This document shows, in pieces, positions 22,993 to 34,179 of a stretch of DNA of 64,000 bases. Both the position numbers and the translations under genes were made by a program. A model generated the notes under the pieces. That model had not been told where the DNA came from. It saw only the letters and a list, made by a program, of their open reading frames with translations, and did not search any database. Origin of the DNA: Panicum virgatum (lineage: Eukaryota > Streptophyta > Magnoliopsida > Poales > Poaceae); contig NC_053146.1 in NCBI RefSeq assembly GCF_016808335.1, forward strand, positions 38,746,470-38,810,469, in the 5' to 3' direction. Within the stretch, counting starts at the first letter, position 1. The number at the start of each line of letters is the position of its first letter.

Positions 22993-23868
22993 CAGGGGCG
23001 TCCCGACCAAAATGGGGGCCCAGTGCGAAATGCTAAGATGAGGCTCTAATGGTCTAGTAAAATCAAACAACAGTAATAAGTAACATATAAATAGGATATT
23101 TCAAAAATTATCGTAGCTATTTTTCACTTGAAGAATTTTATTTTTCGGTAACTCTTTGAAATAAAATCTTCAATGATGCGCACAAGAATCATATTTGTTT
23201 CTTTCTACGCTTTTGATAGAATCATATTTCCTATACTGTTTTGCTGACGACATGACTTGCATTTGCAATGGAAAGAACAAAATTAATAGATGTATTTTAA
23301 TCATCAAGACATCAACATAATTAAACGAGGAATGAAGAAAATAACACTGAATTAAATCTTACTCTTGGGCTGGCCTTCCGCCTTAGCGAGTGCCTCTGTA
23401 GGTGCAGCCAATTGCAAATGCAAGCAACGATCAGGATGGAACACACCTGCGATGGAATTGGATTTGAATGCAGATGAGCGTTGGGCGGTTTGGGCTCTGG
23501 ACGAGACACGAGTCCTACTCAATACTCACCTGTCACCGACGCCGCCGGCCGCCATGTTGCTTACCTGCTTGCTTTGGACGCACACGCAGGGGCCAGGGGT
23601 GATGCCTTCCGCGATGGCAATGCCGATGGGCGAGGAAGCCGAAGCTTTAGGGTTTCGCGTCATGTGTGCGTCGAGAGAATTGGAGTGCTGCCGATCGGTT
23701 CAACTTCTATCAATTTGGGTCTCGTTTCCTATAAAATTGACTGCAAACTCATAGAATTGAAGCCTCCTATACTACTATATACTAAGATGTACTTCATATT
23801 TTGGGGGCCCTTCAAATTTGGGGGCCCTGTGCGGTCGCACAGCCCGCACGGGCCCAAGGACGCCCCTG
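22993..23868. mobile_element. Non-autonomous hAT-like element, 876 bp
   Basis: It begins CAGGGGCGTCC and ends GGACGCCCCTG, an 11-bp perfect terminal inverted repeat of the CAGGGGCG type found in hAT elements. GTTCATG flanks both sides (22986-22992 and 23869-23875), a 7-bp exact duplication where 8 is usual. Inside both ends lies GGGGGCCC(A/T)GTGCG. The interior has AT-rich and GC-rich parts but no transposase. Confidence 0.8.
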
Positions 23869-23875
23869 GTTCATG

Positions 23876-25072
23876 GGAAGGGCCCTGACCTTTCGGCCCT
23901 CCTGTATCTAAAACGGCATGTGCATTTCAAATACAATTTACTGTTTCCATGTAGCAAAAAAAGGAAAGAAAAAAAACATGTTGACGCATTGTCGGTGAGA
24001 GAGACTGAACACCAGAACATGCTGGTGAACTCTGAGTCCATGGAATACAATTTACCGATGACTATCAATCCGAAGCTAACGATGTGCTAATGATGAACAC
24101 ATGGCACATTTACAGCAACAGTGACGGAGAACTAAAGACCACAAAATGAGTGTGCGCTCGTGCAACTATCCAAGAGCTTTTGCGTGGGTAGCAAAGCACA
24201 CACGCCCACATTAGTTATAATAGCACACAAGTGAATGTACAGTTTCATTTAGTCTTTGTTTCGATGTAGGGGAGATGCATGACATAAATTAATTATTTCC
24301 ACTACATGTACACTGATCAGAGCAGGGCATTTTTATGTAAACATCAGAGCAGAGCTTGCTGCACATGGCCAAGTAATTTACAGCATCTTTGACTACATCA
24401 ACTATGGTCTCAAAAGAGGGTTGTTGTTGTGATTTTTGTGTATCTGCAGTGGTGTGGACCGGTTGTTAGATGCCTCTCCAAGTCTCCATGGCGACCCAAA
24501 ACCAGTGGGACGAGACTACTAACATGCCGCCCGCCACAAGCGAGGCCGAACAGTTTATCATAACTGAATATCCAGAATTTAAATCCATGCATAGCAATGT
24601 CATATTTCACTACTTAGAATGTTCTTTAATTATTTGAATCCTCGTTAAAAGGTGAATTTTGATACTTTTTTTTTTGAAAGAACATGAGAGGTAAGCACCT
24701 ACAGATTATATATATTAAAGAAAAATAATAGGTTAAGTATACAAGCTATTTCATTAACCCATTGGAGAAGTCCATACTGCATATAAAACATTCCCACATG
24801 TATTATATTGTGTTGTCCTATCCAACACCAGTCCCAGCCAGCATTCTGTCCACATGCTGTAAATACAAAATAATTGCTACCAATTAAGCATCCATAAAGC
24901 CCTAAAGGTACGGCCGTACGAGACTAAGTTACATTGAGACTTGAACACTGTGAAAAAAATCGCAATGATACTCTAAAATTATCGTGCAAGTTACATACAG
25001 CCAAACGTAGAGCTAACATTAAAAATTCATGGAGTCATTTCAATTAAGATATTTATGTTAAGTTCGATTTGG
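23876..25072. other. Intergenic stretch, nothing recognised
   Basis: AT-rich sequence with a run of T at about 24667-24676. No gene, terminal repeat or RNA gene was seen. Confidence 0.3.
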
Positions 25073-25298
25073 TCATAGCTTGCTAGAAGCAAGACAATCG
25101 AATATCTTGGGCAGAACTGTTGAAGAACTCATCCAATCGCAGCCCATCAGTGCAACATTATCCATTGTCAGAACAGTCATCTCAACTGCCAAGTAATCTA
25201 GAGCAGCTCTGATAATGAGTCTGATTTGTTCTTGAGGATCAGCGAAAAACACATCAACAGCAGAATGCAATCTCAGATAGACCTCACATCCATTATAT
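25073..25298 (-). pseudogene. Exon-like fragment cut by a Gypsy insertion; family unknown
   Basis: A protein-like minus-strand frame of about 75 codons ends with a stop at 25073. It contains HSAVDVFFADPQEQIRLI and then LDYLAVEMTVLTMDNVALMG. The frame runs without a break into the GC-rich LTR at about 25298, so its upstream part has been displaced or lost. I do not recognise the family. Its composition (balanced hydrophobic and acidic residues, few stops) looks like a real terminal exon rather than chance. Confidence 0.35.
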
Positions 25299-25299
25299 T

Positions 25300-25993
25300 T
25301 ACCGCGCCCCGGTCGCGGTGAAAGCCAGAGCCACCCTGGGCGACGCACCAGGGTTGACCAGAGTCACCCCGGACCAGGAGGGTCTCGGGGACAACCCTGG
25401 AGGCTACAACGTGGCTACGATTGTGCCGCCCCAGGCGCCCCCGGGCGCCCCGGGGCATGGAGATCAGACCCCGGAGCACCCTGGGATGAGAAGACCCACC
25501 TGTCAGTGTCCACGGCCACCCCGGGCTCCCCGAGACTACCCGGGGTGACCCCGGACGGCTCTGACACTAGCGGGACCCACCAGCCTGCTGCGGCAGGCCC
25601 GACAAGACACCTACCCTCCTGACAGGGGCAGGGCAGCCTGGAAGACGGCGCCCACCATGTAAAGCGTGCCTTCACACCAGTTTGAGAAGCAATGGAGAAG
25701 GAAGATGTAGCCTATAAATAGAAAGGCCCCATGGCATGTAAAAGGACCGATCCTTTCAGAACCGAAGAGATACACATGTTCCGGGCTTGGACTTTCCAAC
25801 TCGGGATCATCAAAGAACCAATCACCACACACACAGGACGTAGGATGTTACGCCTTCGGGCGGCCTAAACCAGTCTAAATCCTCCGTCTCAACCCGCCTC
25901 CTTAGGGAAAATCCTTGTGCGGTTTATACCCCTGGCCAAATCTCTAAACGGGGGTTACCAGTAATCCCTACTAGTGGTAATTGCACACCATCA
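25300..25993 (+). repeat. Gypsy-type 5' LTR
   Basis: This GC-rich block ends ACACCATCA just before the primer-binding site. A TATA box (CTATAAATAG) lies at about 25712-25721, with the usual pre-tract CGGGCGGCCTAAACC and GGTTTATACCCCTGG near its end. The left boundary is inferred from the sharp composition change and is approximate. Confidence 0.6.
25712..25721 (+). promoter_or_regulatory. TATA box of the Gypsy LTR
   Basis: CTATAAATAG lies inside the LTR about 280 bp before its 3' end, where the retrotransposon promoter is expected. Confidence 0.55.
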
Positions 25994-25995
25994 GC

Positions 25996-26013
25996 TGGCG
26001 CGCCAGGTAGGGG
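25996..26013 (+). promoter_or_regulatory. Gypsy primer-binding site
   Basis: TGGCGCGCCAGGTAGGGG follows the LTR end by two bases. This string is the usual post-LTR sequence of a class of grass Gypsy elements. Confidence 0.65.
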
Positions 26014-26062
26014 TATAGCGCATAAGATTTCCTTTCTACGAGGCTCCACCTTGTAGAAATCC

Positions 26063-27295
26063 ATGGCGAACCGCTCAGATCGTTCCGACGGCGAGAGCGG
26101 CAACGAACGCACGCATCCGCATCGTGGGATCTCCAGCGCTCCTCCTCGTTTGGGGGCTAGGGGCTCGTCAACCACGATCCTGCCATTCTGTGCACTTGCG
26201 CGGGGCCGAGCGGCACGGCGAGGTCCGTCGGCTCGCAGCCGCCTCAGTCACGGGAGCATTCCCTCTGGGGAAGCGCTCGCTGCTGCACATGCTTTTCACC
26301 GCCACCCCCCCCCCCCCCGTTGAGGGCGGGAGTAGGCACCCCTGACGGCGAATGGCTCGACAAGCTGTCAAGTTTGGTACGAAAGGCCGCACCGGGCCCC
26401 AAGGTGCAAAGCTCCAGTGCCACCCGCGTGGCACCCACGGCGCAGCCCCAGCGATCGGCTACCTGCGTCGGGGGAACCCCTGACCTCCGATCTCACCTCA
26501 ACAAGGTAAGGGCTAGGGAGGACGCCCGCTCCGCTCTGGAGAGAGCGCGGGAGAGGCGGCGCCAGGTCACCAACGAGCACGCAACGTCCGGCGTGCCCAC
26601 GGGCGGTGGCACCACCTCCGACAACAACACCGGCCCATACAGGGCTGGTTGCTGGGCTTTCACGACGGACTTGAGGCAGGTCAACGGGCCCACCAAGTTC
26701 TGACCGAACTTGCCCGAGAAGTACGACGTCACCATCGACTCGGAGGAATTCCACCATATCCACACCACTGCCATACAGGCGGCTGGGGGAGGCCCTCAGG
26801 TCATGGCGAACTACTTCCATGTCGCCCTCCGGGGCACTTCTCGCTCGTGACTGATGAACCTCCCACCGGGGTCCGTCGGATCCTGGGGGGAGCTATGCGA
26901 GCAGTTCGTCACCAAATTCTCCGGGTCGTTCACCCGACCCGGAACGCGCGGTGACCTACTCGCTGTCCGGCAACGCAAGGGCGAAACGCTGCGACAGTAC
27001 ATCCAACGATTCAGCCAGGTGCGCAATACAATTCCCCGCATCTCGCCGACCGCCGTCATCATGGCGTTCTGCGAGTCACCAACAAGCAGTTGGTGGGTAA
27101 GCTCGAGACCCACAACGTGGAGACTGTCTCCGAGCTGTTCGCCCTGGCGAACAAGTACGCTCGGGAGGCTGAGGCGCACGCCAGGGTCGAGCGCTGGGGT
27201 GCCCCCGAGGAATCCCTGGTGTGTGACGACCCGAATCCCGGCGCCAAGGCGAACAAGCGAAAGGCTGCCGTTGTCCTGGCCGAAGCAGGAAAAAA
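26063..27295 (+). pseudogene. Gypsy Gag, frameshifted and 3'-truncated
   Basis: Gag is the particle protein of Ty3/Gypsy elements. The ATG at 26063 opens MANRSDRSDGESG. A 14-base C run at 26305-26318 probably marks a slippage frameshift. The retrotransposon gag domain (PF03732 type) is clear at about 26810-27280: YFHVALRGTSRS, a stop, LMNLPPGSVGSWGELCEQF, then RPGTRGDLLAVRQRKGETLR. The frame shifts near 27065 to KLETHNVETVSELFALANKY. Sequence stops matching at about 27295. No protease or pol follows, so only the 5' LTR and gag survive. Confidence 0.75.
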
Positions 27296-27589
27296 ACAAT
27301 CTCCAGCTTGGTTATGTCTCTTCCTGATCATATTCTATTTTTGTGCAGCAAGTGCCCATGTTTTACATTTTTAAATAGATCAGTCATGCATGTCCAAATA
27401 GCAAGTTCAAGAATGCATACCACGACCACATCCTTCAAATATTCAAAGATCAGAGTCTACTTTGCTGTGTTTCTGAGCTTGAGGTTTCTTCTGTCAGAAT
27501 TCTATCTACTATCTATCCCAGATTCCCAGTAATTGGATGAACCACTTTTTGAAGGTTCTCAACTATCCAGTGTATTCAAATGATTCAGG

Positions 27590-27781
27590 TGTGATCGCAT
27601 ACTGTGGCTGGGGAATGGTACCAAGCAACTCTCATACTGGAGCTCTGGTTTGAGCCTCTCAGATCATTGTCCAGTGAGCGCCATCTTCTTGGTTGAAGTT
27701 GAGGTGTTCAATCAGCAAAAACTTGAAAGGGTCTTGAACTTCAATCCTGGATTCGTTTCAAAGGGTGTGAATATAACATGA
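27590..27781 (+). pseudogene. Orphan last exon of a type I inositol polyphosphate 5-phosphatase
   Basis: The exon follows an AG at 27587-27588 and runs 63 codons to TGA at 27779-27781. It encodes CDRILWLGNGTKQLSYW and then LSLSDHCPVSAIFLVEVEVF. These match the C-terminal motifs of plant inositol polyphosphate 5-phosphatases: CDR(I/V)LW for substrate binding, and SDH(R/C)PV with the catalytic Asp-His pair. The family removes the 5-phosphate from inositol phosphates and phosphoinositides. The Arg usual before Pro-Val is Cys here. None of the upstream catalytic exons is found, and a truncated Gypsy element sits about 290 bp upstream. It is most likely a fragment left after rearrangement. Confidence 0.7.
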
Positions 27782-30097
27782 TGGTAGATCCCTGAACATT
27801 TTTCAGTCAGCAGCACTGAGCTGAGCATTGGAATTCTGCAGCGGTTCTGTTGGATTTAGTCTTTTCATGTGTGTACTAGTTTTGAAGGAACACAAAGATG
27901 TTGGGGTAAAGATTTTGATATATGTTTGGAGCATGACTAGCATGTAGCTGAAGTATTGCCTATTAGACTGCACCTGGAAATACTTCCGATTGTGAATTGA
28001 AAGTGAAAAATCCTTTTGTCATATGTATGCGCTTCTGTATGGCAATCGAATTAGCTTGAAGCACTTCTTTTCACTCTTATCTGATTTCGTGGATTGTTTA
28101 AGGTGGTCAGGAAATGTGCATGCTCATGTTTGTACTATCTAGTCTAGTGGATTGTTCACTTCTTTTTTCGTCCTCCTACTCTCAGACAAGCAGCTTGAAA
28201 GTGCAAGAACCTCTATACCAGACAGTATAAATCTAGATGCAGCCTACCTGACATTCGGGTGTTTCAATGGCAACTAAGACTCGGTTGTTTCCAGTCAACA
28301 GAACACATAAAAGCTGAAACAAATTCGGGTGTTTCAGATGCATCCAGAAAACATCCGATTTTGTATCCATCAGATTTAGATAAAAAAAATTCTCGCATTA
28401 GTAAACTGCATAAACCAACAAAAAAAAATATGTGCATTGGACAGCTTTAATCAGTCAAACAAAAGCGAAAAGTATCCAATTCAATACAAAATTCCAGATG
28501 TCCACAAAAACTGCAGATTTCAAATTTACACAGTACGGACTCAACACTGTGTACAGACTGCAAATTTTATAGGTGACAATGACATATCAAACTTCTTGAA
28601 CATTACAGAATATAGATGTGCATATATGCGAATAACAGAAGTAAGTCAACGCTTGGCTTGCTGTGCCACGACATTATCAGCTGAATGAAAACCTTCTCAA
28701 GGGCCCATACAGTCAGCATCACGCAGCTGGAAGCAACCATTGTTAACACCGTTGCGATCACAAGGCGATCCTGACGTCCCTCCTGGATATATGCCAAGTA
28801 GCATGTAGGGTATCACATTGACGAGCTTTGTAGTAGGGTATCATCTGTAAAAAAAGGGGGGAAATATAAATTTGTGGGCTAAAAAGACGTTGTGCTGATA
28901 ATACAAACAAAAAGACTGGCAGTGACTTGCAGTACATTAATACAAAAGGACAGGAATTGATATACATAGCCATAAAAAGTAGACACTTTTGTTTCAAATT
29001 ATGACCAGACCAACCACATGAGCTGTAGATCTGATTAGTAAAAAGTAGATGTAAAAGAAATTGACAATTTGATTAGTGTAATAGGCTATGTAGGCTACTA
29101 TGTAGGAATACAGAACTCTAAAAAGAATGGCAGTACTGTGATCCCGACCAAATTGAACATATTTGCTAAATGACTGCGATCTTAGATGCAGATTATACAA
29201 ATTTGAACTGCCTAATCAATGATTAGCAACTGTAAATTCTGCTATTATATAGGAAAACAGAACTCTAGAAAGAATGGTGGTCTGTGATCCCAGGCAAATG
29301 AACATTAGCTAAATGACAGCCATCATACATGCATAATAAAATTAATTAGTAGCAACTATAATTAAGGATAAAGAATCACTAGTATCAGAATGATTAGTAA
29401 TAACATGTAATTGAGACTGGATATGAATGGCCTACTGCAAAGAGAGGAGACAGATATGCATTCGAATATTCGATGAGTAGCCTACTGCAAATTATAATGT
29501 AATAACACAATGGAAGATGGATGGTGCAGTAAATGGTGAGGTAAGTGAAAAAATTACATGTAATAGCACTAAGCTACCTAAAAGAAGATATTGAGATAAT
29601 TATCTACAGCTGAATATGCAGGCGCAAACATATACCCTGGGGAGGCATGAATGAAAATGATACCGAATGGCTAAAGAATTGCAGATTCAAGGTTGCAAAA
29701 GAGGAAACAAGATAGAAAGATATAGATTGAATTGGGCAAGGGGCAGATATCAGAAACTTAGCTTTTCATGGTTGACGATGCATCTGAACAGGAGGAAGTA
29801 ACCCACAGTTTGATCTCATCAGCGATAGGGAGACATGAAATTGATTAAAAAAAAGACTTGTTAATAAAGTGATTTGAGCAAAAAGGTAATATTGTGAAAC
29901 AAACAAACTATGAATAACTTGTGTAAGTAAATAAAGCCAGATTCACAGAGCACCATGAACTCTTGAGCAAGCGCAGTACCTACCTAGCTGAACACTAACT
30001 ATGCATGAACTCTATGATTATGTGTAGGAGAAGTACGTAGAAAAGCTGACCTTAATGAAGATTGACGAAGACGCCGTGGAGTCCGGACGGCCGGCAA
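27782..30097. other. Intergenic, possible 3' untranslated exons of the exonuclease gene
   Basis: No clear gene. On the minus strand AAG|GTCAGC near 30050 is a possible splice donor just after the exonuclease stop. An open piece at 28603-28797 (-), with one predicted membrane-spanning run (LVIATVLTMVASSCVMLTVWAL), could be 3' UTR or an unrelated exon. The rest is AT-rich. Confidence 0.3.
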
Positions 30098-31348
30098 TCA
30101 GGCTGCCCAAACAAAGAAAGGGCACACCGGCCCCAAATATGGTGTCCAATTGCCACAGATGAAGAAGCAATGCCCTTGCATTGGCCCCGGTGTCACCATC
30201 ACCCCTCTTCGGATAGCCATGCCGCAGTAGCAGTAGCAGTCTGCAGCACCAGCGCCACTGAAGCACGAGCTTAAGCTATGATTGACTGGAGGCTGCTGTG
30301 GCTGAATTTGTGGCTGCGGCTGAAGTTGTGGCTGCGGCTGCTGTTCTGGCTCTGGCTGCGATGGTGGCGCCAGAGACCCGGTGATAGAGATGGTCACTCC
30401 TCGCCGCATCAGCTCTGCGAGGAGGCACGCCGTGTTGCGGGCATCGTCGAGCCCGCAGTGGAGGCGGCCGTTCCACTTCAGACCTGCCTCCGCGACTGCC
30501 TCCTGAAGGTTGCGCCGCCCAGCGCCGAAGACTGCCTCGAAGGGGATCCTGAGGTTGACCCACTGGTTGAAATAGGATGGCTTGGCGAGGCCCTTGAAGC
30601 TGCATTCAAACTCAAGCATTGTGCGGCAGTCCCAATCGCCCCAAGTGACGACGGCGAGGCGGTTCTTGGCGGCGCCCGCCTCCTTCAGCCACGCGTCGTG
30701 CATCGCCAGCGCCTGCTCAAGATCCACGCCGCCGTCGACCTGGTCTTGCCGGATTCCCGTCAGCTCGGAGCAGAATTCGCTGAGGCACGGGTGGTGCCGA
30801 GGCCTCACGTATGTGCGGAATGATGAGACGAGGCCTCCGTTGGCGGCGTCGACGAGGACCGCAGGAAACTCGATAATTTCCTGCGGGTAGATTCTTGAAT
30901 CTCGCTCGCAGGTGGCCTCGAAGTCGATGACGACGAAGTAGTCGAACTCCGTGGTGCCGCGCGCCGCCGAACCTGCCGGCCGAGACGCTGTAGCGGATGA
31001 GCGGCGGTGCTTTCCTTGCGCTGCAGTGCTTGGGGGAGGAAGGCTCTGTTGTCGCTGAGCCATGGCGCCGCGCGCCGCCGGATTTGCTAGGATGAATGCA
31101 GCTGCGGTGGAGGGGAGGCAGCGCATCCCTTGCGCTGCAGTAGCTGCGCGAGGAAGGTTGTGCTGCTGCTGCAACGCCATGGTTCCGCGCGCTGCCGGAT
31201 CTACAGATTGGAAAGCTGCGGGGGAGGAGGGGCGGAGCATGCGATGAAATTGCGGTGATTGCACGAGAAATTGCGGTGGTTGGTTCGCGTGAGATTTGTT
31301 TTGGCGTGAGATTTGATCGGACCGAGAAAGGGTGGGTTTTAGATGCAT
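30098..31348 (-). CDS. ERI1-type DEDDh 3'-5' exoribonuclease with GRF zinc finger
   Basis: A single uninterrupted frame of 416 codons. Residues about 135-320 form an RNase T/DnaQ-like exonuclease. DFEATCE supplies the first Asp/Glu pair (D142, E144), TWGDWDCRTML the second acidic site (D238/D240), and HCGLDDARN the general base and last Asp (H297, D302). These mark ERI1/3'hExo enzymes, which trim the 3' ends of histone mRNA, 5.8S rRNA or small RNAs. After a Gln/Pro repeat (about 331-354), a GRF-type zinc finger follows: C373-Y-C375-G, C398, C409, then FFVW. GRF fingers bind single-stranded nucleic acid. Residues 52-130 hold a degenerate repeat of about 38 aa containing AARG and STAAQGK. The ATG at 31348 is the longest start; in-frame Met at 37 or 57 is also possible. 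I see no break, so it looks functional. Confidence 0.85.
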   Translation of the reverse strand: MHLKPTLSRSDQISRQNKSHANQPPQFLVQSPQFHRMLRPSSPAAFQSVDPAARGTMALQQQHNLPRAATAAQGMRCLPSTAAAFILANPAARGAMAQRQQSLPPPSTAAQGKHRRSSATASRPAGSAARGTTEFDYFVVIDFEATCERDSRIYPQEIIEFPAVLVDAANGGLVSSFRTYVRPRHHPCLSEFCSELTGIRQDQVDGGVDLEQALAMHDAWLKEAGAAKNRLAVVTWGDWDCRTMLEFECSFKGLAKPSYFNQWVNLRIPFEAVFGAGRRNLQEAVAEAGLKWNGRLHCGLDDARNTACLLAELMRRGVTISITGSLAPPSQPEPEQQPQPQLQPQPQIQPQQPPVNHSLSSCFSGAGAADCYCYCGMAIRRGVMVTPGPMQGHCFFICGNWTPYLGPVCPFFVWAA

Positions 31349-31884
31349 AACGGCGGAGGGGGGAGGTCGGCGGCGGAGGGATGTCGGTGGCGTACGGACG
31401 ACGCAGTAGATTTTGTCTCCGACTAGAATTCAGGGTATTTGGATCTAGCATAAATTTTGATTAATAATTAGGGGTTCTAAATAAAGACTTTTTATAAAAT
31501 TAACTCCACAGCCCTATGCTACTGTAGCATTATTGTAGCCAATCATCGATTAATTATTGTCATTAGATTTATCGCGAAAAATTACACGTGAAAAAGTTTT
31601 GCAAATAAATTTTATTTAGTATTCCATACATGTAAAAGAAATTCGTGTTGGAGAAAACAGAGTTGTTATAGATACCCACTGGCTTTGGCCGCAACCAATC
31701 ATAGGGGAGCAATTTGAGAAGGTAAAGCAGGAAACAAAATATTTTGAAATTCAGTTTCTGAAGGAAAAATACCAAATTGTTGTGGAATATCAAGAATAAT
31801 ACTTCCTATAATTTTGTGGAATATCAAGAATAATATATTTAAATAGTAGTATTTTTCAGTTCTAGGGATAAATTTACCAGCTAA
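31349..31884. other. Promoter side of the exonuclease gene, then AT-rich spacer
   Basis: 31349-31440 is GC-rich and probably 5' UTR and promoter on the minus strand. 31440-31884 is AT-rich without recognisable features. Confidence 0.3.
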
Positions 31885-33160
31885 GACTGAGTCCAACAAG
31901 AACTTGCATTTTTGAGATGCAAATCGACGATTGCCTCTCGTCTACAGTGTTTTGCCTCTCCTTCGCACAGCACCGTCTCCAACAAAGCGCTGCATTTCCT
32001 TCCCCCGACGCCGCCATCCGCAGCTTCATTCCACCGGCGTCGTCGAAGCGGCCGTCGCGCGCGGACAGGAAGGCGAGGAGGAGGCGGAGGTCCGCGGCCG
32101 CGCCGGCGTCCCCGTTTGCCATGGCAGTAAGAGCAGGCCGCGCCCGAACCCCGCCCACGCCCACGGGCTCGCGCCTCCAAGCTCCTCCCCACTCGTCCCC
32201 TGCTCCGTGCGCACCGGTCCCCTGCTTGTCCACCGGCCGCTCGCCGCCGCGCCTCCGCGCGCACCTGACGGTCCTCATCGCGCCCCGGCGGCCCCGCCCC
32301 TCCGCCGCCGGCCTTGCGCGCCGCGGCCCGCGCGGCTTGGCTCCTCCCCGCCGGCCCCGCGCTCAGCCGTCGGGCCGCCACCGCCTAGACTCCTCCGCCG
32401 CCGCCAGACATGAGCAGGAGGGAGAGCAAGGGACGAGGCGGCGGAGGGAGAGAGGCCGGGAGCCCGAGCCGCGCAGGGCCCCTGCTCCGGCGCCCCTCCC
32501 CTGGAGCTCGCGGCCGCCCCGGCCCCCTGGAATTCGCGGCCGCCGGCCCTAGAGCTCCGGCCCCGGATGCACGACTCCTCCTCCGCCGGCGCGCCGTTGC
32601 GACGTACGGCCCCTCCGATCCCCTACACCTCTTCCGTCAGCCAGCGGCGAGCGGCGGCGGACGCCCCGGGCCAGCTCCTCCTCTGCTCCCTCCATCGCCG
32701 GCAGCAGTGGCGGCCCTCTGCTCCTCCCCGAGCGCGGTGCGGCAGCCCTCTGCTCCCCCTTCCCCCTCTCGGCCGCTGCGGCAGAGCTCGCGTGCGCGCC
32801 GGCCGTTGGGGAAGCCGCAGTGTCTGCCCAGGAGCAGCGGCGGAGGCCATGGCGTGGCAGAGCAGAGGAGCAGCGGCGGCGAGGCCCGCGCGCGGCGGCT
32901 TGGCGGCCGGCCATCCGCCTGCTCCCCCTGCGTGCCGCCGGCCGCCTCGCGCCCCGCTGGCCCCGGGCGCCGCACCCGCCCCGGCCGTCGTGATGCATTT
33001 GAGGAGAGAAAGAGTGTATATTTGCATCGTCTCTCTCCTCTGAGGCAGTTTCCTTTCGCTTTTGCGTCGCCTGTTGGAGAAGGCGCAGGATATGCACAGT
33101 ACCGAGAGGAGATGCAATTTCCATTTGCCTCGCGTGATTCCTCGTCTGTTGGGGTCAGTC
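31885..33160. mobile_element. PIF/Harbinger-like non-autonomous element with GC-rich interior
   Basis: It starts GACTGAGTCCAACA and ends TGTTGGGGTCAGTC, which are inverted. TAA flanks both sides (31882-31884 and 33161-33163), the 3-bp target of PIF/Harbinger elements. Homology of the arms extends inward for about 130 bp, with shared GCATCTC, CTCCAACA and GCATTTCC words. The interior (about 32020-32990) is extremely GC-rich and keeps frames of up to about 266 codons open on several strands. These translations are Pro/Arg/Ser-rich with no domain, so I do not call them genes. Confidence 0.7.
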
Positions 33161-33163
33161 TAA

Positions 33164-33345
33164 GTAGGGTCTATTATTTGGATCCACCGACTAATTCATT
33201 AGCTGATTAGTTGGGTTCAACCAGGTAATTGGATTGCTATTTAGCTTGTTAGAAGATGTTTAGCTATCAATTAGCGGGTTACGTTGGGATCCACCATAGC
33301 TAAAATTAGCTAACTACCAATTAGCAGGTGGATCTAATTATGGAA
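33164..33345. mobile_element. Probable short MITE remnant (TTTGGATCCACC type)
   Basis: ATTTGGATCCACCGACTAATT on the left is mirrored loosely by AATTAGCAGGTGGATCTAATT on the right. CTAATTAGCTAATT-like words lie between. The layout resembles a common grass MITE family, but the ends are too diverged to fix a target duplication. Confidence 0.4.
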
Positions 33346-34179
33346 ATTGGGAAGAGCTCCGGCTGCGACTCTTTTAGTGGAGCAGCTTATTTAGTGAAGT
33401 GAAATTTGTTTTAGAAATTATTTGGCAACACAGTTTCTCCATTTTAAATACATGTGAGGTGTAAATTTCTATAATTTCTCCGGCGGCCGCCGCCGCTCCA
33501 TGTGGGCATCTATCCCTGTTCGCGCCACCATAGGAGGGCAAGAACGTAAAAAGATATTTACTAGGCAATTATGGCACCTCGTCGTCGGACTCCATACAGA
33601 GTCGGGGGATTGCTGCCTCCGGACTTCCCTGCTCCCCCCTCCCCCTCGTCTAAGGCCGCCGGTGGCCAGCGCCACCCCAAGCCCCGGCAATCCAGGAACA
33701 TAAGGTCAGCCGCCGCCTTCCACCACCTCGGCCGCCGACGACCTCGCCGGCGGCCGCTCCCCCCACCAACCATCAATTGCCGCCCACCCCCTCTCCCTCC
33801 TGTAGCTCGCAACCCTCGCCGCCGCCCAACCCACCACTCTGAAGTCCGGCGCCGCACTTGCCGGGGAAGAAGCACAGTAGCAGCGGCGCCTTATGCGACA
33901 GCACGCATCGCACTCGTGCGCACGATAAATAGACGCCGCGCAAAAAACGAGCTCCCGTGTTACTTTGCACGCAACAAACTCGCAGATCAAAGCAATGGCG
34001 AAAGTACAGCCAAACAAACCTCTCAATCTCTCTTCATGCATGTGGCCATCATCGCACAGAGAAGGATAGAACAGAATGTGCCTGATTAAAATATCAAGAT
34101 AAGACGACCAGAAGAACACTGAGATCGATAGTACATACAAAGCTGATCCAAGGTGTGGACTGTGGAGGGGACGGAAGCG
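33346..34179. other. No supported gene; C-rich frames only
   Basis: 33480-33900 is C-rich and opens long overlapping frames on both strands (Pro/Arg-rich, no domain). The rest is ordinary spacer sequence leading to the DUF599 remnant. Confidence 0.3.

Noticed and set aside
32410..33210. 266-codon plus-strand frame
   Set aside because: It lies inside a Harbinger-like element and crosses its terminal repeat. The composition is GC-driven and equally long frames exist on the other strand.
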